Shown: one piece after another, positions 36,011 to 48,870 of the stretch | How positions within the stretch are numbered: position 1 is the stretch's first letter | Layout of the letters: every line of letters starts with the position of its first letter | Source: Tachypleus tridentatus | Taxonomy: Eukaryota > Arthropoda > Merostomata > Xiphosura > Limulidae | Assembly (NCBI RefSeq): GCF_004210375.1 | Contig: NC_134830.1 | Coordinates: 3,782,001-3,846,000, forward strand | Length of the DNA: 64,000 bases | Direction of reading: 5' to 3' | Program-made: the position numbers and the translations under genes | The notes under the pieces: generated by a model | Databases searched by the model: none | What the model was told of the DNA's origin: nothing | The model's input: only the letters and a program-made list of their open reading frames with translations

Positions 36011-38284
36011 GAAACTATTGAATTGTTTTTAAGTGATAAGAGGATAATAGTTTGAAACTTGACTAATGACCAATGGAAGTGGGTGCTGAAATTTTATTGG
36101 AAATCAGAACGTGCTGAGACTATTGGGATTATTCTCCCATAATTCTATCATGTGTAAAGTGCTGTTAAATAAACTGTCAATTATCAACTGTATATCTACT
36201 TTTGGGCAACTGTATATGAATGATAAGGGTTGGCTTCAAGTTTTTTTTTTTAATTTGCAACAGTTTAGAGGATGTGATAGCCAAGATGGGCCAATAGATC
36301 TTTTGTTGTCTCTAAACATTAAGTTTTTGTAATACTATTACTCAAAACTGCATTATTAGAATTTCAAGGTTCACAACATGCCAACTAAGTGGTAACAGAC
36401 TGTAATGTGTATAGCATCAGATACCAGATGGTTGTAATACATTTGTGAAGTGTGGACAGTAATTGATTAACATGATGTAGGAAGAGTTTTATTTTGCAGA
36501 TTACAACATTAAAGTTTATCCTAAAGATATATTCTAGGTCTTATTAACCCCTCTAAACAAAACAAAATATTTTTGTAAGGGAACTCTTCACCCCCTTGAA
36601 CTGTTATTTCTTCTACCATCTGTACAGAAAGAGTGGTACAATTCATCAGGCCATATTACATGACTGTTATAATTTTGACCATTTGTTAAAATGAAATATA
36701 TAGTTACAGTGACATCTTTTTAATGGGTATACAGGTGGGAGATATTTGAATCCTGACCACATTTAAAGTAAATTAGCTATTCCAGGGTTGAAGATAGCAA
36801 AGACTAGGGGGTCTGTGTGATCTCTGGCACATATTAGGTGATTTTGTAGCATTAGGTTTTCACCATATTTACTGCTAGGGTGGCAAGTAAGCATCTGATA
36901 TTTGTCAATAACTTGTATCTTGATCAAAATTACAGACCAGTTAATATAAGAATTAGCCATTTAATGATATATTTAGATACATACTACATACACGTTTACA
37001 AATGATGAGCCAATACTTGTTTAAATCAGTTTCCAAAAGAGTAAATTAAAGATCAATCATTAAACTATAAAAAGTTATTAGTGAATAGATTATACTACTA
37101 TAATTTTGTCTGATTGTAAAAGAAAGTGATACATGTTGGAATTTGTATGTATTGTGACAACCATGTTTGTTCAGTGAATTTTGGTTAATAAAAGTATATC
37201 GTAGGATAATAGTCGAGTATTCATTAGGCCTAGGTCCAATTTTGGCTCCATTTCAATCATTTCACACCTACAAATAATGTCCAATAAAAGAATAATGTAT
37301 ATTCTACATAATTATAAACCAATGGAAAAGGAATGCAACATGAGCCCCATGTGCATGGTTGTGGGTCAAAGTATGGATGCCATGACCTTTCACATCATCA
37401 CTGTTAAGGTGGTATGGTATTATGTATTTGATATCAGAGTTGTCAACTATTCATTTTACCCTACAATGTTGATTTAGTTGTGTAACAGTTCATGGTAAAT
37501 ACTATGATAAATACAGAGATACTGAAAACATACAAACTGTATATATGCATTTTGCAGGTTCTACAGAATACATAAACACAGTTTGCACAGTGAGCAAATA
37601 TTTTCCTTTTCTCATGGACATTGCCTTGCACTACATCTTGTCAGAGTCTTGAGACAGACTGATATTGTAAACTCACTGAAATTATAAATGTTACAAACAC
37701 TTTTGTAACATATACTTTGTCTTTGTACAACAGGCTTTTACTAAAATCTTCCTAATTTTGGTGTAGAGATGATGTCAATTTGAAATTTTAGTCAACCTTC
37801 TTTCTCCAATACAAGATGAAGTCCAACAAAATGACCCTTTTCACATTTTGTTGGGTCAACTGGTGAAAGTGTACCTCAATGTTGATCTTCTTCAACTGTA
37901 AGCTACTGAACTTCAGGGAGTGTGTATATCTTGATGTTTTCAGATATCTTGTGATTTTTGGTTGTTCATCAACCACCCAGTTAAAGGGAGCATCACATAT
38001 CAAGTTTAGTTTAGTGCAAACACTAAAGCAGACACTGGTCAAGTATTTTATCTTTGGATACAGATTTTCTCATTGGATTTCAAAAACTTGTGTGGATTTG
38101 ACAAAAGAAATGGAAGTAATCCAAAATTTGGTGGTCACTCTTCATGGAAGTAATCTAAAATTTGGTGGTCACTCTTCACTGCTGGCAACTGAAGTACAGA
38201 TTCACTCTTGTTACAGACTACTGAATTTTCTTCCTTATTGTAAACATATTTCCTTTTGATTGACACTGTTTATAAACTCTTATG
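36011..38284. other. AT-rich intergenic DNA, no gene recognised
   Basis: Short frames without motif. A direct duplication of about 36 bp ('atggaagtaatccaaaattt' and following bases) lies at about 38110-38176 and accounts for part of a 126-codon open frame there. Confidence 0.55.
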
Positions 38285-38410
38285 TCGCGTGTTCTCGAAT
38301 TTGTTTTTAGAGCAAAACCACACCGAGCTTTGCACCAAGTTTACAGTATAGAATCAAACCCCAGGTTTTAGTGGTATAAAACCATAAACTTACCACTTTT
38401 CACTGGAGGG
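38285..38410 (-). mobile_element. tRNA-related SINE, family 2, diverged
   Basis: Plus-strand order 'gagctttgcaccaagtt', 'aatcaaaccccaggttt', 'ataaacttaccacttttcac', 'tggaggggac' fits a second SINE family with a tRNA head on the minus strand, where a B-box-like GGTTTGATTC is present. Diverged, but the order of blocks agrees with the next copy at 38470-38592. Confidence 0.6.
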
Positions 38411-38469
38411 GACAAAAATAAGCCAAGACAAGCACAATAACAGTAATAATTCAGAATGGCAATTTTAAA

Positions 38470-38592
38470 TTGTTTTTGTTAGAGCAATGTCTATTGAACT
38501 ACCTGCAGTATCCACCACAGGGAAATGAACCTTGAATTTTAAAGTGGTAAGTCTATAACCTTATTACTTGTCCACCAGGGGAACCATATTTT
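38470..38592 (-). mobile_element. tRNA-related SINE, family 2, diverged second copy
   Basis: Blocks 'tatccaccacagggaaatga', 'aagtggtaagtctataacct' and 'ttgtccaccaggggaacc' follow the same order as the preceding copy. B box is eroded. Confidence 0.5.
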
Positions 38593-40799
38593 TGGAAGGT
38601 GTTTAATCATGATACTTGAGCACCATTTTGATGGCCACATGAATTGGATAAGCAAATGTTATTAGTTGTGTTGCAGACAAAGCAGAACAAAACAAAATAT
38701 CCCCATTAATATGTCTCAAACATTAATTTAACACGTTTATCCTTTTTTCTATATACAAATAAGCATAGTGTTCTAAAAATGTGAGTGGGGATCCTACATG
38801 TTGGTCAGTCAGTGCATCTTTAATGGACACACAAGATTTTTGATGGTGAGCAACAATTTAGATGACCAGTTTGGAGCTCAGTTTTAACACGTGGCAAAAT
38901 AATAAAACCATTCTTTAATATTAAAAACACCTACACAGTTTTGCAAAAACAAAGAAACACATTCAACAAGCATAGTTCACTTACAATTTGTTATACAGCC
39001 TCTATCAATATAAAGTCTCCATCAATTTAAATGAAAACCATTTCAGAAAACTGAACAATTTGCATAATAATTCTCAAACATATTAACATTTCAAAGAACA
39101 ATAACAATTATTGAGAATATATTTCTGTTAATAGATGCATGTCCATAAATTATCATTTCTTCCTGTCTGTATTTGGTGATACCTATAAATTATTTTTCCA
39201 CTTTAACCTCTCCTTTAAGATGTTAATACTGAAGTCTGCAATAATAATAGACAATTCTTTGTTAATTATAAAAAAACAAAACTCATCCAGACAAATACAG
39301 ACTTGATTCTTACAACAATTTGGAATATATTATTATTAAATTCAATAATTTGTTTTCACAGATATATGTTTTTTGTGTACAGCACAAAATCTTTTATATT
39401 TCATTAAATAATCTTTATAACTATAAATGAAATAAAATTACCTACAATGGTTATCCACAAATGACATGTACATGAATTAATTACAAATTACATAAAATCA
39501 CCTACACGAGTTAACTACAAATGACAAGTGTTTCTTGAAAGTCTACAAGTAGATACAAATGACACTTTATTGAGTGAAATTAGAAAATCATAAAAAAATC
39601 TATACACATTCTCTAAGAGCTTGATATTAAAAATTAAATGAGTGGAATACGGTACTGTAAGTCACATCTGAAAGTAAAATAACTTATATTGACGGCTACA
39701 CAATCATACTCATTAACTATAATATCATTCTGACATACATATTAATGTAAAGTATCCTATCCTACATATCCCAAACAATAAACAAACAGTGAAGATACAA
39801 ATATCACAAAACTTTAATAACAGAAAATAATATTGAGCTAAAAATGAACCAATGTTGAGTGTATATACATATACACAAATTACTCTGTACAAATCTTGAC
39901 TAGAAATGAAAGTTATGAGATAGATTCAGTTCATTCCAACCAACTGATAGCATACACATAAAATTAACTCGTACAGAACTAAGTAACAGAATTAAAACTT
40001 TCTATCACCTGAGACTCCAACATCCAATCAAGAAATAAGTTAACAAAATGACAAGAAATGAATTCATTCTTTACAATGCTCATATCTTGCAGTATTTAAC
40101 ACCAATGTATATTGAAATGAAATTTAAGATTTGTGGCATTTGACAAACATCAGTAACTAAGTTGGTTAAAGTATCTAGCTGGTTAGTTGAATCACAGGTT
40201 CCAATCCTGGCCAATTTCATTTTTAACTTCTCCATACACATACATGCAAATTCAAATTTCACATTGTCAATTCTCTGTACACAAACTTACTCTCAGCAAA
40301 TATACACTGATGAGGCACACTTCTAACAAAGAAACTTCAAGGAAACAAACACAATATTCACTGAGGTTTGATGTAGAAACACCAAGTTTGTACTTTTTAT
40401 ACATTTTTGGAATACTACAATTTTAACACTAATTATGAATAGACTAGTGCACAAAAAGATCCTAAGGACAATATTCTATATAAAATTTAACTAACGCAAA
40501 TAATCTTGATTTTCTATGATTTTTAAATTTCAAACTTGTTTCCAAAAATACAGATCTGGAGTTCTATAAAACAAAAACCAGTGTTTGTGACATGGAATTT
40601 TGAGTTGTTTACTTTTACCTTTTAACATTTTTTAACAGAAAATTCTGTCAAATTCACATACAAGTGGACAGTTTAGATCAATGTGATCCAAAACCCCTTT
40701 TTATTGGTCCACTTGTCCTTGGTGTCCATAACAGTCCATTTATAGTACAATGAATTGATTTAATATGTACAATGTATACTAAATTTAGTGAGATTTAAA
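38593..40799. other. AT-rich intergenic DNA; one tRNA-like remnant
   Basis: No gene seen. Around 40155-40212 'agttggttaaagtatctagc' and 'caggttccaatcctgg' resemble A and B boxes of a tRNA-derived repeat, too degenerate to call a gene. Confidence 0.5.
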
Positions 40800-41175
40800 C
40801 ATCACATGATCATACAATCTCTGTTGGTAGTTATCCTAGTCCTCATCAACAGCATACAACCATACAATTTGTTGGAAGCTATCTAACTATGGGTCCTTAC
40901 CAACATCATGTGACCATACAATCTGTTGGAAGTTATCTAACTATAGGTCCTCACCAACATCACATGACCATAAAATCTCTGTTGGAAGTTATTTAAATAT
41001 GGGTCCTCACCAACATCAAATGACCATACAATCTGTTGGAAGTTATCCTAGTCCTCACCAACATCATGTGTCCATACAGTGTTAGAAGTTATCTAACTAT
41101 AGGTCCTCGCCAACATCACGTGACCATAAAATCTCTGTTGGAAGTTATCTAGCTATGGGTCCTCACCAATATTAG
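40800..41175. repeat. Imperfect tandem repeat, unit about 55-60 bp, about 6 copies
   Basis: Each unit has 'tgaccata(c/a)aatct', 'gttggaagttatct' and 'gggtcctcaccaacatca' or near variants. Units differ by small indels, so the array is old. Confidence 0.85.
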
Positions 41176-43795
41176 TCCTGGCCTAATGATAATGGTTTAT
41201 AGTAATGTTTTTAGTAACCATTTTAATGTGTGGACAAATGTTACACCATCACTGTCAGTCTGAAGAATGTTTCTCTATGATGTTTAAACCCTCACAGAGG
41301 GATGACCACCATTGTAACCACCATGGCCTGTCCTGGCATGAAACCTCTGCTTTGACCAGAGAACAATGGAAGTAATATATCAGTTGACACAGTGCAGAGC
41401 CAAACAATTGATGTACAGATAATTTGACTTTGGTCTACAACTATGATGCAAAAACATGGAAAGCAAAGAAGAGAGCCTAGCACAGTTATGGTTATCTTTG
41501 GCTCAAGAATGAGTGAAGAACATTTTCCACAGGTAACAGGACAAAGTTCAGAATGCCTGTGGGTGTGAAGGCTTTTTTTGTTTTGGTGTAATTCATTTTT
41601 TCACTACATTTTACATCTGGTTGGGGGATTCCATTATGTTTTTATAAGGTTTATTAAATCTTTGAGGGGAATGAAGCAGTAAGGCCATCTTATGTTTTTC
41701 ATATAAACATTTGTACGAAAAGTATTTATAAAAAATCAGTGTATCAAATGTTTCTTATAAACACTGTCAGTTGTTTGAGTCTTGTTGTTCAAATGATATA
41801 TAAAACTTTTTGTCTTAAAATGGGCATTCATTTAAGTCACTGGTTATTTAACTGTATTTAAGTTTGTCTTCTGTGATTTTGTTTCCTTCCTGGTTTTAAA
41901 ACCCACTAACCTCTGCTATATTGACACTTGTGTTCATACTCCAGGGTTGCCTATTTTGTACTGATGAGTTTCATTCAACATCAACAAAGGTAGTAATATA
42001 ATTTGTACAAAAATTAAATTTTACATTCAAATGACTGACATTTAATCAATTACACAGCATGGTATTAGGCAGTTGTCTACTAAATCAACTTTCCAGCTTC
42101 GATGATTAACAAAATGCGATAACAATACTACTGTTCTGTCCATGTTTAAATATTATATAATATTAACAGTTTGTTCTCAAAACTGAAATAAATTGAAATT
42201 ATGAAGAGCACTTTAACAGAGTTTCTAAGTCAAGAACACATTTTATACACTCACACTATCTTAGTTACTTATCTTTACTAGGAACACAAGTTCCATGAAA
42301 TATAACACTATAATAAAATTATTAAATGTCAAAAACTGTATACATATTTGGGTTTCTCTTACAATTCATTGTAAAAGTTATAATATTACAATGCATATAA
42401 AAAGAGCCATATACAAATACCAGAAACCATAATAGTTTGTAAAATTATTACATCTGATTAACTTTTGTATTCTACAAGTAAATACATAGCTTTATCTTTG
42501 TTGCAAGTTTCCCTTCATTACTTGTTCTACTGGTTTTTAAAACAAACAGGTTTGGGTATTACTAATATTGTCTTTAATACAAGAGAGAAGTAAGAATTAC
42601 TTTCATATTTGTTAATCTAAGGTAACATTTACAGCCATACCAAAGTAGATAAAAGATCTAGAACATTCATTTAATTAGAATAACGGATGTTCATACACAA
42701 GCATATCTGAAGCAAACCCAGTTAACTCACCAGCAGAAATTTCAAAACCTCCAGATGAATATAAATCAAGATTTCTGAAAACAAAAGCAGGTTTATCCTA
42801 CTCCCAAGGTATGTTATTATACTGTAGTTAAGATTAACTACAACAGTATGAAAACATAGTTCAAAGTGTTGCATGCACAGCTTTCAACGATTTCTAATTA
42901 TTAGTCTGTTATTTCTCTGGCTACAATACATGTATATCATTTAGTTCAACTAAAAATCAAAAGGTGGACCTGAGGTAAAACAAATGATACTTTTACTCAA
43001 CTTAATAGCAATGTATTGTAAAATTGGGTGATGCATTTCATAAACAAAACTAATAATGTACTGATTTTAATAATAATTTTCATCCTACAACACTGGTTGT
43101 ATTACTGAAAAGAAAGGCTCAGAGATTTAACAGGCCTATTATGTTTGGAAGTACTCTTAAAACTTCCAACCCTATAATAAAATCTGCAAATAAAATACAC
43201 ACAAAATCACTTATGAACAGCACGATGTACCTTTCTGATTAGAGGTAGTTAAAATTGTGCAATATTTGAGCAAAAAGGTATGTTACATCTTTATTTTAAG
43301 TTTTGTAGAAAAAGTCAGTGCAAAAGCTTTATGAAAACAATCCTTGTTTACCAACAAAATCCTTTAAAAGACATACTAATATGATTTCCTATAGCTATTA
43401 AGATACAGTAATATGCTGCATTATAGCTTGTATAAAAATTTATGTACATTACAATAAAGTGATAACAAAATTAAAGTCAGTGTATTGAACGTACTGTCAG
43501 AACTTGAACAAAAAAGAAGTACACATCTTGAGCTTGTGAGCTGATAAGGTACGTTTCGTTAGTTTAACGACATTAACAGTCAAACTTACAAATTTGTAAT
43601 TACCACTCACTTTCAGGTCTAGTAATTAGAATAAAATTGTAAGCTTTAAAAGCAGCACTAGATACATTTCTAGGTTTTGCTGGAATATGTGTTTTAAATG
43701 AACAGACCACCACTTAGGGTCACCCTGTGTATTCCTTTGCATAGCAAGTACCTATGAAGTGATAAGAAATAAATAAAATTTAAAATCTCACTGTA
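41176..43795. other. AT-rich intergenic DNA, no gene recognised
   Basis: No exon, RNA gene or named repeat was recognised. This lies downstream of the CIDE-N gene's stop on the minus strand, far beyond a usual 3' untranslated region. Confidence 0.5.
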
Positions 43796-44106
43796 AGCAG
43801 GTTTGATTTGAATTCTGCACAAAGCTACATGAGGGCTATCTGTAAGCAGGTTTGTTTTGATTTGAATTCTGCACAAAGCTACACGAGGGTTATCTGTACT
43901 AGCTGTCCCTGATTTAGCAGTGTATGACTAGAGGGAAGGCAGCTAGTCATCACCACCCACTGCCAACGCTTTAGCTACTCTTTTAACAACAAATAGTTGG
44001 ATTGATCATCACCTTATAATTACCCAACAGCTGAAAGGACAAGCATTTGAACATGCAACCCTCAGATTACAAGTCAAACAACCTAACCACCTGGCCATGC
44101 TGGGCC
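43796..44106 (-). mobile_element. SINE family 1 with a partly duplicated 3' end
   Basis: tRNA head on the minus strand ending at about 44106 (ggcccagcatggccaggtgg on that strand). The body has 'ctagtcatcaccacccactg' and 'tagctactcttttaac'. The 3' part ('tttgaattctgcacaaagct') is present twice, about 55 bp apart (about 43807 and 43862), a small internal duplication. Confidence 0.88.
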
Positions 44107-44349
44107 ACACTGTAACCAGTGCAACTGATAAGCATTACCAACCCACAGAATGTTGTCTGCTGAAAGGAAACTACAGTTGAACAAAGTTGAATTATGATGA
44201 GACAACTGATCAATACATGTAGGAAAAGAAACACCCACCGTAGGCATACAATTGGATTTGAGGGACAACTAACACAGACTAAAGTGTAAACACTGAAGGA
44301 AGAAGGCCAAGAGACAGACTCACTTAGCTTTAAAAAGCATGAGCAGGCA

Positions 44350-44503
44350 GCAAAGAATGGGGAACAGTGGAGTACCAGAGTCACCTATCAAAGAATGGGG
44401 AACAGTGGAGTACCAGAGTCACCTATCAAAGAATGGGGAACAGTGGAGTACCAGAGTCACCTATCAAAGAATGGGGAAAAGTGGAGTACCAGAGTCACCT
44501 ATC
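44350..44503. repeat. 38-bp tandem repeat, 4 copies
   Basis: Unit 'caaagaatggggaacagtgg' plus 'agtaccagagtcacctat'; copies start at 44351, 44389 and at 38-bp steps. The last copy has 'ggggaaaag' in place of 'ggggaacag'. Confidence 0.95.
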
Positions 44504-47181
44504 CTCAGAATTAAGGATGGTACCACTAATGATTGAGTGGACCTGAGAAAATACAACCAAGAATTCCTTAAGAGGACAGTGGTGGATGACCAGACTTCTC
44601 CAAAACTGTAAGGAGATTTCAATTCTTAAATATATCTGTTAGTTGCTAATGTACACACACATGGACATATGTACTTAGTGTAAGCTGGAGAGAATGTTCA
44701 GATTACTTACAGTCAACTATGTTAATTATAGTGCTTTATAATCTGGTAACACTAACAAAAATTACCTAAACATCTTTATGTTCATTACCAATACATAATT
44801 CTCTCATAATTCAAACACCTACGTGTATAATTGATAAAGTAATTAATTCTCTGGCTTGTGTTTCTTTATTAACAACGTAAACTGATGTACATACAAGTTA
44901 AATATCAACAGAGCCCATTTCCCCAGATTTGTGATATTACTTAAAACTGGAGAAAATATCCTCAGATGTACAAGTAAAAATAAGACGTTTCTGTGTGTAC
45001 ATAACATTCACCACACACCTCCAGCCACCTCACTTGATTACATTTTATCAGAAATGGTTATGTTTGAAAACACAATATATTTCTTTCTTTCAACATTACT
45101 TATAAAACAGAATTGGTTCACACACATTTCTTATATTTCCAGTTACTTTATGAACAATATTTCTTGATCCAACAGAATGTTATTGGAAACGGAATAACCC
45201 AAAAGTTGTATGTGCTGAATATGTGCGTATCTATGTAAACAAATACCAAATATATAATATTAAAAATGTACATATAAACACTAGTATACAAAGATAGTTA
45301 ATAGAGAATAAACTAAGAAATAACAATTCTTTATACATGTGACAACAATGAAGGACTTTTCTCAGGGAACTAATCTATGCTGACCCCCAAGGTCAAGCTT
45401 AGCCTACCCCAGCACCACAATTGTAAGATCTTGGCACCAAAATATGTTGGCATGTACCAAGACCAGTTACTGTGCATTTATATACTCCACAACACCGAGA
45501 ATCTGTACATGCGTACAATTATATTATGTACAAAATATGAATTAATAATTGTTTATGATATAACAGGATGATGTTAATACTGGATGCAAAGGTTTACACA
45601 TCCAGTTCCTACAAGTAACAAGCGAGTACAGAAAAAATGCTTGTTACCTGTTCAACTATTCACTAAAATAGTAGACAAACATTCAAAACATGTACACAGC
45701 TCAAACGAGCAAACTCTCACCAATGTCGCAATGTCCAAGCTACATCCAGTAACTTCTTCACAACAAACATTCTCACACAAGTGAGTTATTTTAAAGCTTT
45801 CTCTGTCTTATTTTCTTTTTCCTATCAAATCTTAAAAATAATTATATGATCACTAGAAGATGTACATATATCCATATTCCTAAATGGAAAAAAAAACTTG
45901 CATTTAATTACTGGTCATATCTTGGCAGTGATAAAAATGTATGCAGGTAGTACAATGATACTGGCCTATAGTACAACCTTGTATTACCAAACACACTGGC
46001 TAATAGACAAACTACAGCTTACAAGACAAATTGGCAAGGCCTAATAGTATCTGAAATATCCTGTTACTTCTCTTGCTATGAATATATACAAGTACACCAA
46101 TTAACTCTTTTGCAATAGGCCATGGGTCAAAGGTCATGTCATCACATTTCTTGACATCCATTCAAAATTTTATTGAACTATTATTTTAGGAATTTATGTC
46201 AATAAGTTTGGAATCGAATTGTAGATTATAATTCAAACTTTAATATTATATACAAGTTAATTTATTACTTTAAAAGTAAATACAAAATAACACATTTAAA
46301 TATAGATTTTAGTGAATCATGTGGTATGTTGAATGCAGCATTGTTTAAAATTAGATGTTTGTGATGTCCAAATACCATGTCTGTAGTTTTGTATGAATTA
46401 AGAACTCAAACCACTAACATTAACAGTTTAGAATATTAAATCAGAACCTCATATCTTTTTATTTTGCCAAGATATGAACTGAATTATACACATTTTTGGA
46501 AATGGTCCCTTATATACACTTACTTCGATATATGACATGTGAATAACCAATTGATAGCTTAGAATATCCTCTAGTGGATTTTTCAGCCATTTTAATTTGT
46601 GAAAAGACTACCACATTCTTTTGAATCAAGATTTCATGAAGGTAGGTTGTGTCTTTAGTCTGCTTGAAGTTTTATATACTATTGAATCTAAATACATCCT
46701 AGTTACTAAGCTTAATAAATTATAGTATAATTCTATGGTATCAGTATAGTTATTTTTGGTTGTTCAACTGTATATATAAAACCTAGAAAAATAATTCCTT
46801 TGATATCCTTCACATGCAGAATTTTAAAAGGCTTAGCAATCCATGTCCAGCAGCAACAAAGTTTGTAATGAGAAGAGATAATTGTTTGCTTTACTTCTAG
46901 ATTTATTTGTTCTGTATTTTAGGAAAAATAAGTTTAATAATTATTTCTAAATAATAATAGTTTATAAACATACATGATGTATAATAATTGAAATGACTAT
47001 ATATTACAAAACACTAGCCCACTAAAACACAGCCAAGACAGGGAAGACAAAAGGTCAGTTTTATATTAATGGATATGCAACATGAGTGTACGTGTACCAT
47101 GACAATACACATTATGTAATGTTAGCTGGGCATGACTGAAAGGTCAAAACAATAAAAAAATAATAATAATAATTATATATT
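44504..47181. other. AT-rich intergenic DNA, no gene recognised
   Basis: Short frames only; none shows a family motif. Confidence 0.5.
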
Positions 47182-47205
47182 CACACACACACACACACAC
47201 ACACA
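47182..47205. repeat. (CA)n microsatellite, 12 units
   Basis: Uninterrupted CA dinucleotides, preceded by a short (TAA)n stretch at about 47155-47175. Confidence 0.98.
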
Positions 47206-47673
47206 TGTAAACATATAGTATTATGAGACTTAAGCTGATTAGCCTAAACAGTTGTATTTTCATGTTATAATATGTTGTCATTGTAACATAAAAAAAAGCA
47301 TAACTTAGATTTCTAACTTTTTTTCATAATGGTTCCTAGGTTGGTCAAGTGACAGACCCTACATATTTAGAGTGGAGATAATAAAATATAAAGTTTTACT
47401 GAAAGCAATACATTTGAAGTGTATTTAGGTTTTATAGATTACACAAATGATATTTTAGATGTTTGGGATGAAGAATAGTTTTTTAATCATAGCATGAAAT
47501 CACTTTGCACTCAGACTAGTAACACAATAAGAATCAATATTTTCACAAAGTTTCAGTAACAAAAATTGAATGAAATTCTGATTTTGTTACAAAACACATG
47601 TAATCTTTACTAAGTTTTGTGAAGATACACATGCTGTATCAAAAGTTATAGTTCAAATACTTAATGCAAGCAA

Positions 47674-47761
47674 ATGTATAGACAAACTTGTGTATATTAT
47701 ACTAAGCCTATTGTGAAATGTATAGACAAACTTGTGTATATTATACTAAGCCTATTGCGAA
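47674..47761. repeat. 44-bp direct duplication
   Basis: Two adjacent copies beginning 'atgtatagacaaacttgtgt' and ending 'actaagcctattg(t/c)gaaa', at 47674 and 47718. Confidence 0.93.
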
Positions 47762-48139
47762 AGGGTTAACACACAAAATAACTTGTATGAATTATTTCTT
47801 TTTTTCAACACACTTAATATTTGAAATACCTATTTATCTAATTAAACCAACATGTTCGTATTTAGTTTAAAATGTAATACTGAATGTTAGTCCAATTATT
47901 TACAAGAAAAGTAAAAAATAATTCAAAATCGGAACAAATACACTTTCTCTACCTGACTTATGGCCTTCATGCACCATAGTTACAGCTTTTGTACCTATTT
48001 TATCAAGTGAACAAGGTGGATATTTACAGAGCACCATCAAACTACAGGGAACTTCAGAGCTACAAATTATTGTCCAGAAAATCACAGTTTCAAGGAAAAA
48101 CATTAAGTAAAACTGTGCCAGGTGTTCTGTTATTACCCA

Positions 48140-48245
48140 CTGTAGATTATTCTGTGTCCAAAGTAACTCTCTGTAGATTATTCTGTGTCCAAAGTAACTC
48201 TCTGTAGGTTATTCTGTGTCATCCAAAGTAACTCTCTGTAGATTG
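48140..48245. repeat. Short tandem repeat, about 30-bp unit, about 3-4 copies
   Basis: Units contain 'tctgtagattattctgtgtc' followed by 'caaagtaac', with one unit carrying an extra 'atc'. Lies just beyond the stop codon of the CIDE-N gene, in its likely 3' untranslated region. Confidence 0.85.
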
Positions 48246-48505
48246 TTGATTTGATTGCCCATTTGTCCACTTCTGATTCCTCTTCACATGTTCTGGTTAG
48301 GAGCTGAGCCTTACATCATACTCAGCCAAAAAGCGGCTCCTGTTTGCAAGACAGCTGGTTCATTAAACTTTCAAACAGTCACTCTTCCTCGTTAGCAGTA
48401 TTTGTCTTTTCCAACTCAGCCTTGCCACAAAATGACCACAACCTTTCACTTCTTATATTCACACAGTCTTCAGAGGACTAATCCTAAGTTATACAACAAT
48501 CATCT

Positions 48506-48870
48506 TCAAAGCCAATCCTCAACAAGTGAATGTACTCCATCTTCTGCATCTTGTTTTGGCAGCATGTGACGAGGAGGCCTGGGTTCCAATCCTTTCACAA
48601 ACAGTTTTGCATGACCCTCTCTTCGAGGTGAGAGATCTTTAGTGCTAGCAGTAGTCTGATCTAGTTCTTGTGTCATCAATTCAACCCTCCACGTGGGATC
48701 CGGCCTGCTGGACGGCTGCTGGACTGGCGGTTTAGGAATGTCTTGTTGATCCCAGCGTAACACGACTGTAATGTGACCTTTATTATCCATGATTTTCCAT
48801 GATGGTTGTTTATCCACCAACTCAAGGCTATTGATGGCTTCACACACAATTTGAGGGATGGCTGTGATGG
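48506..48870 (-). CDS. CIDE-N gene, terminal coding exon
   Basis: Acceptor TTCTTTAG precedes CC|ATC at 48870; the exon codes 120 residues to a TGA at 48506-48508. It starts ITAIPQIVCEAINSLELV, holds the DFF-C-like block ending VVLRWDQQD, then a Pro/Ser-rich linker (IPKPPVQQPSSRPDP) and a charged tail ending HSLVEDWL. GC content and codon use stand out against the AT-rich surroundings, which supports coding. Needs one base from the preceding exon. Confidence 0.88.

Noticed and set aside
37879-38259. 126-codon plus-strand open frame
   Set aside because: Contains a direct duplication, has no recognisable motif, and overlaps an opposite frame of similar quality; probably chance.
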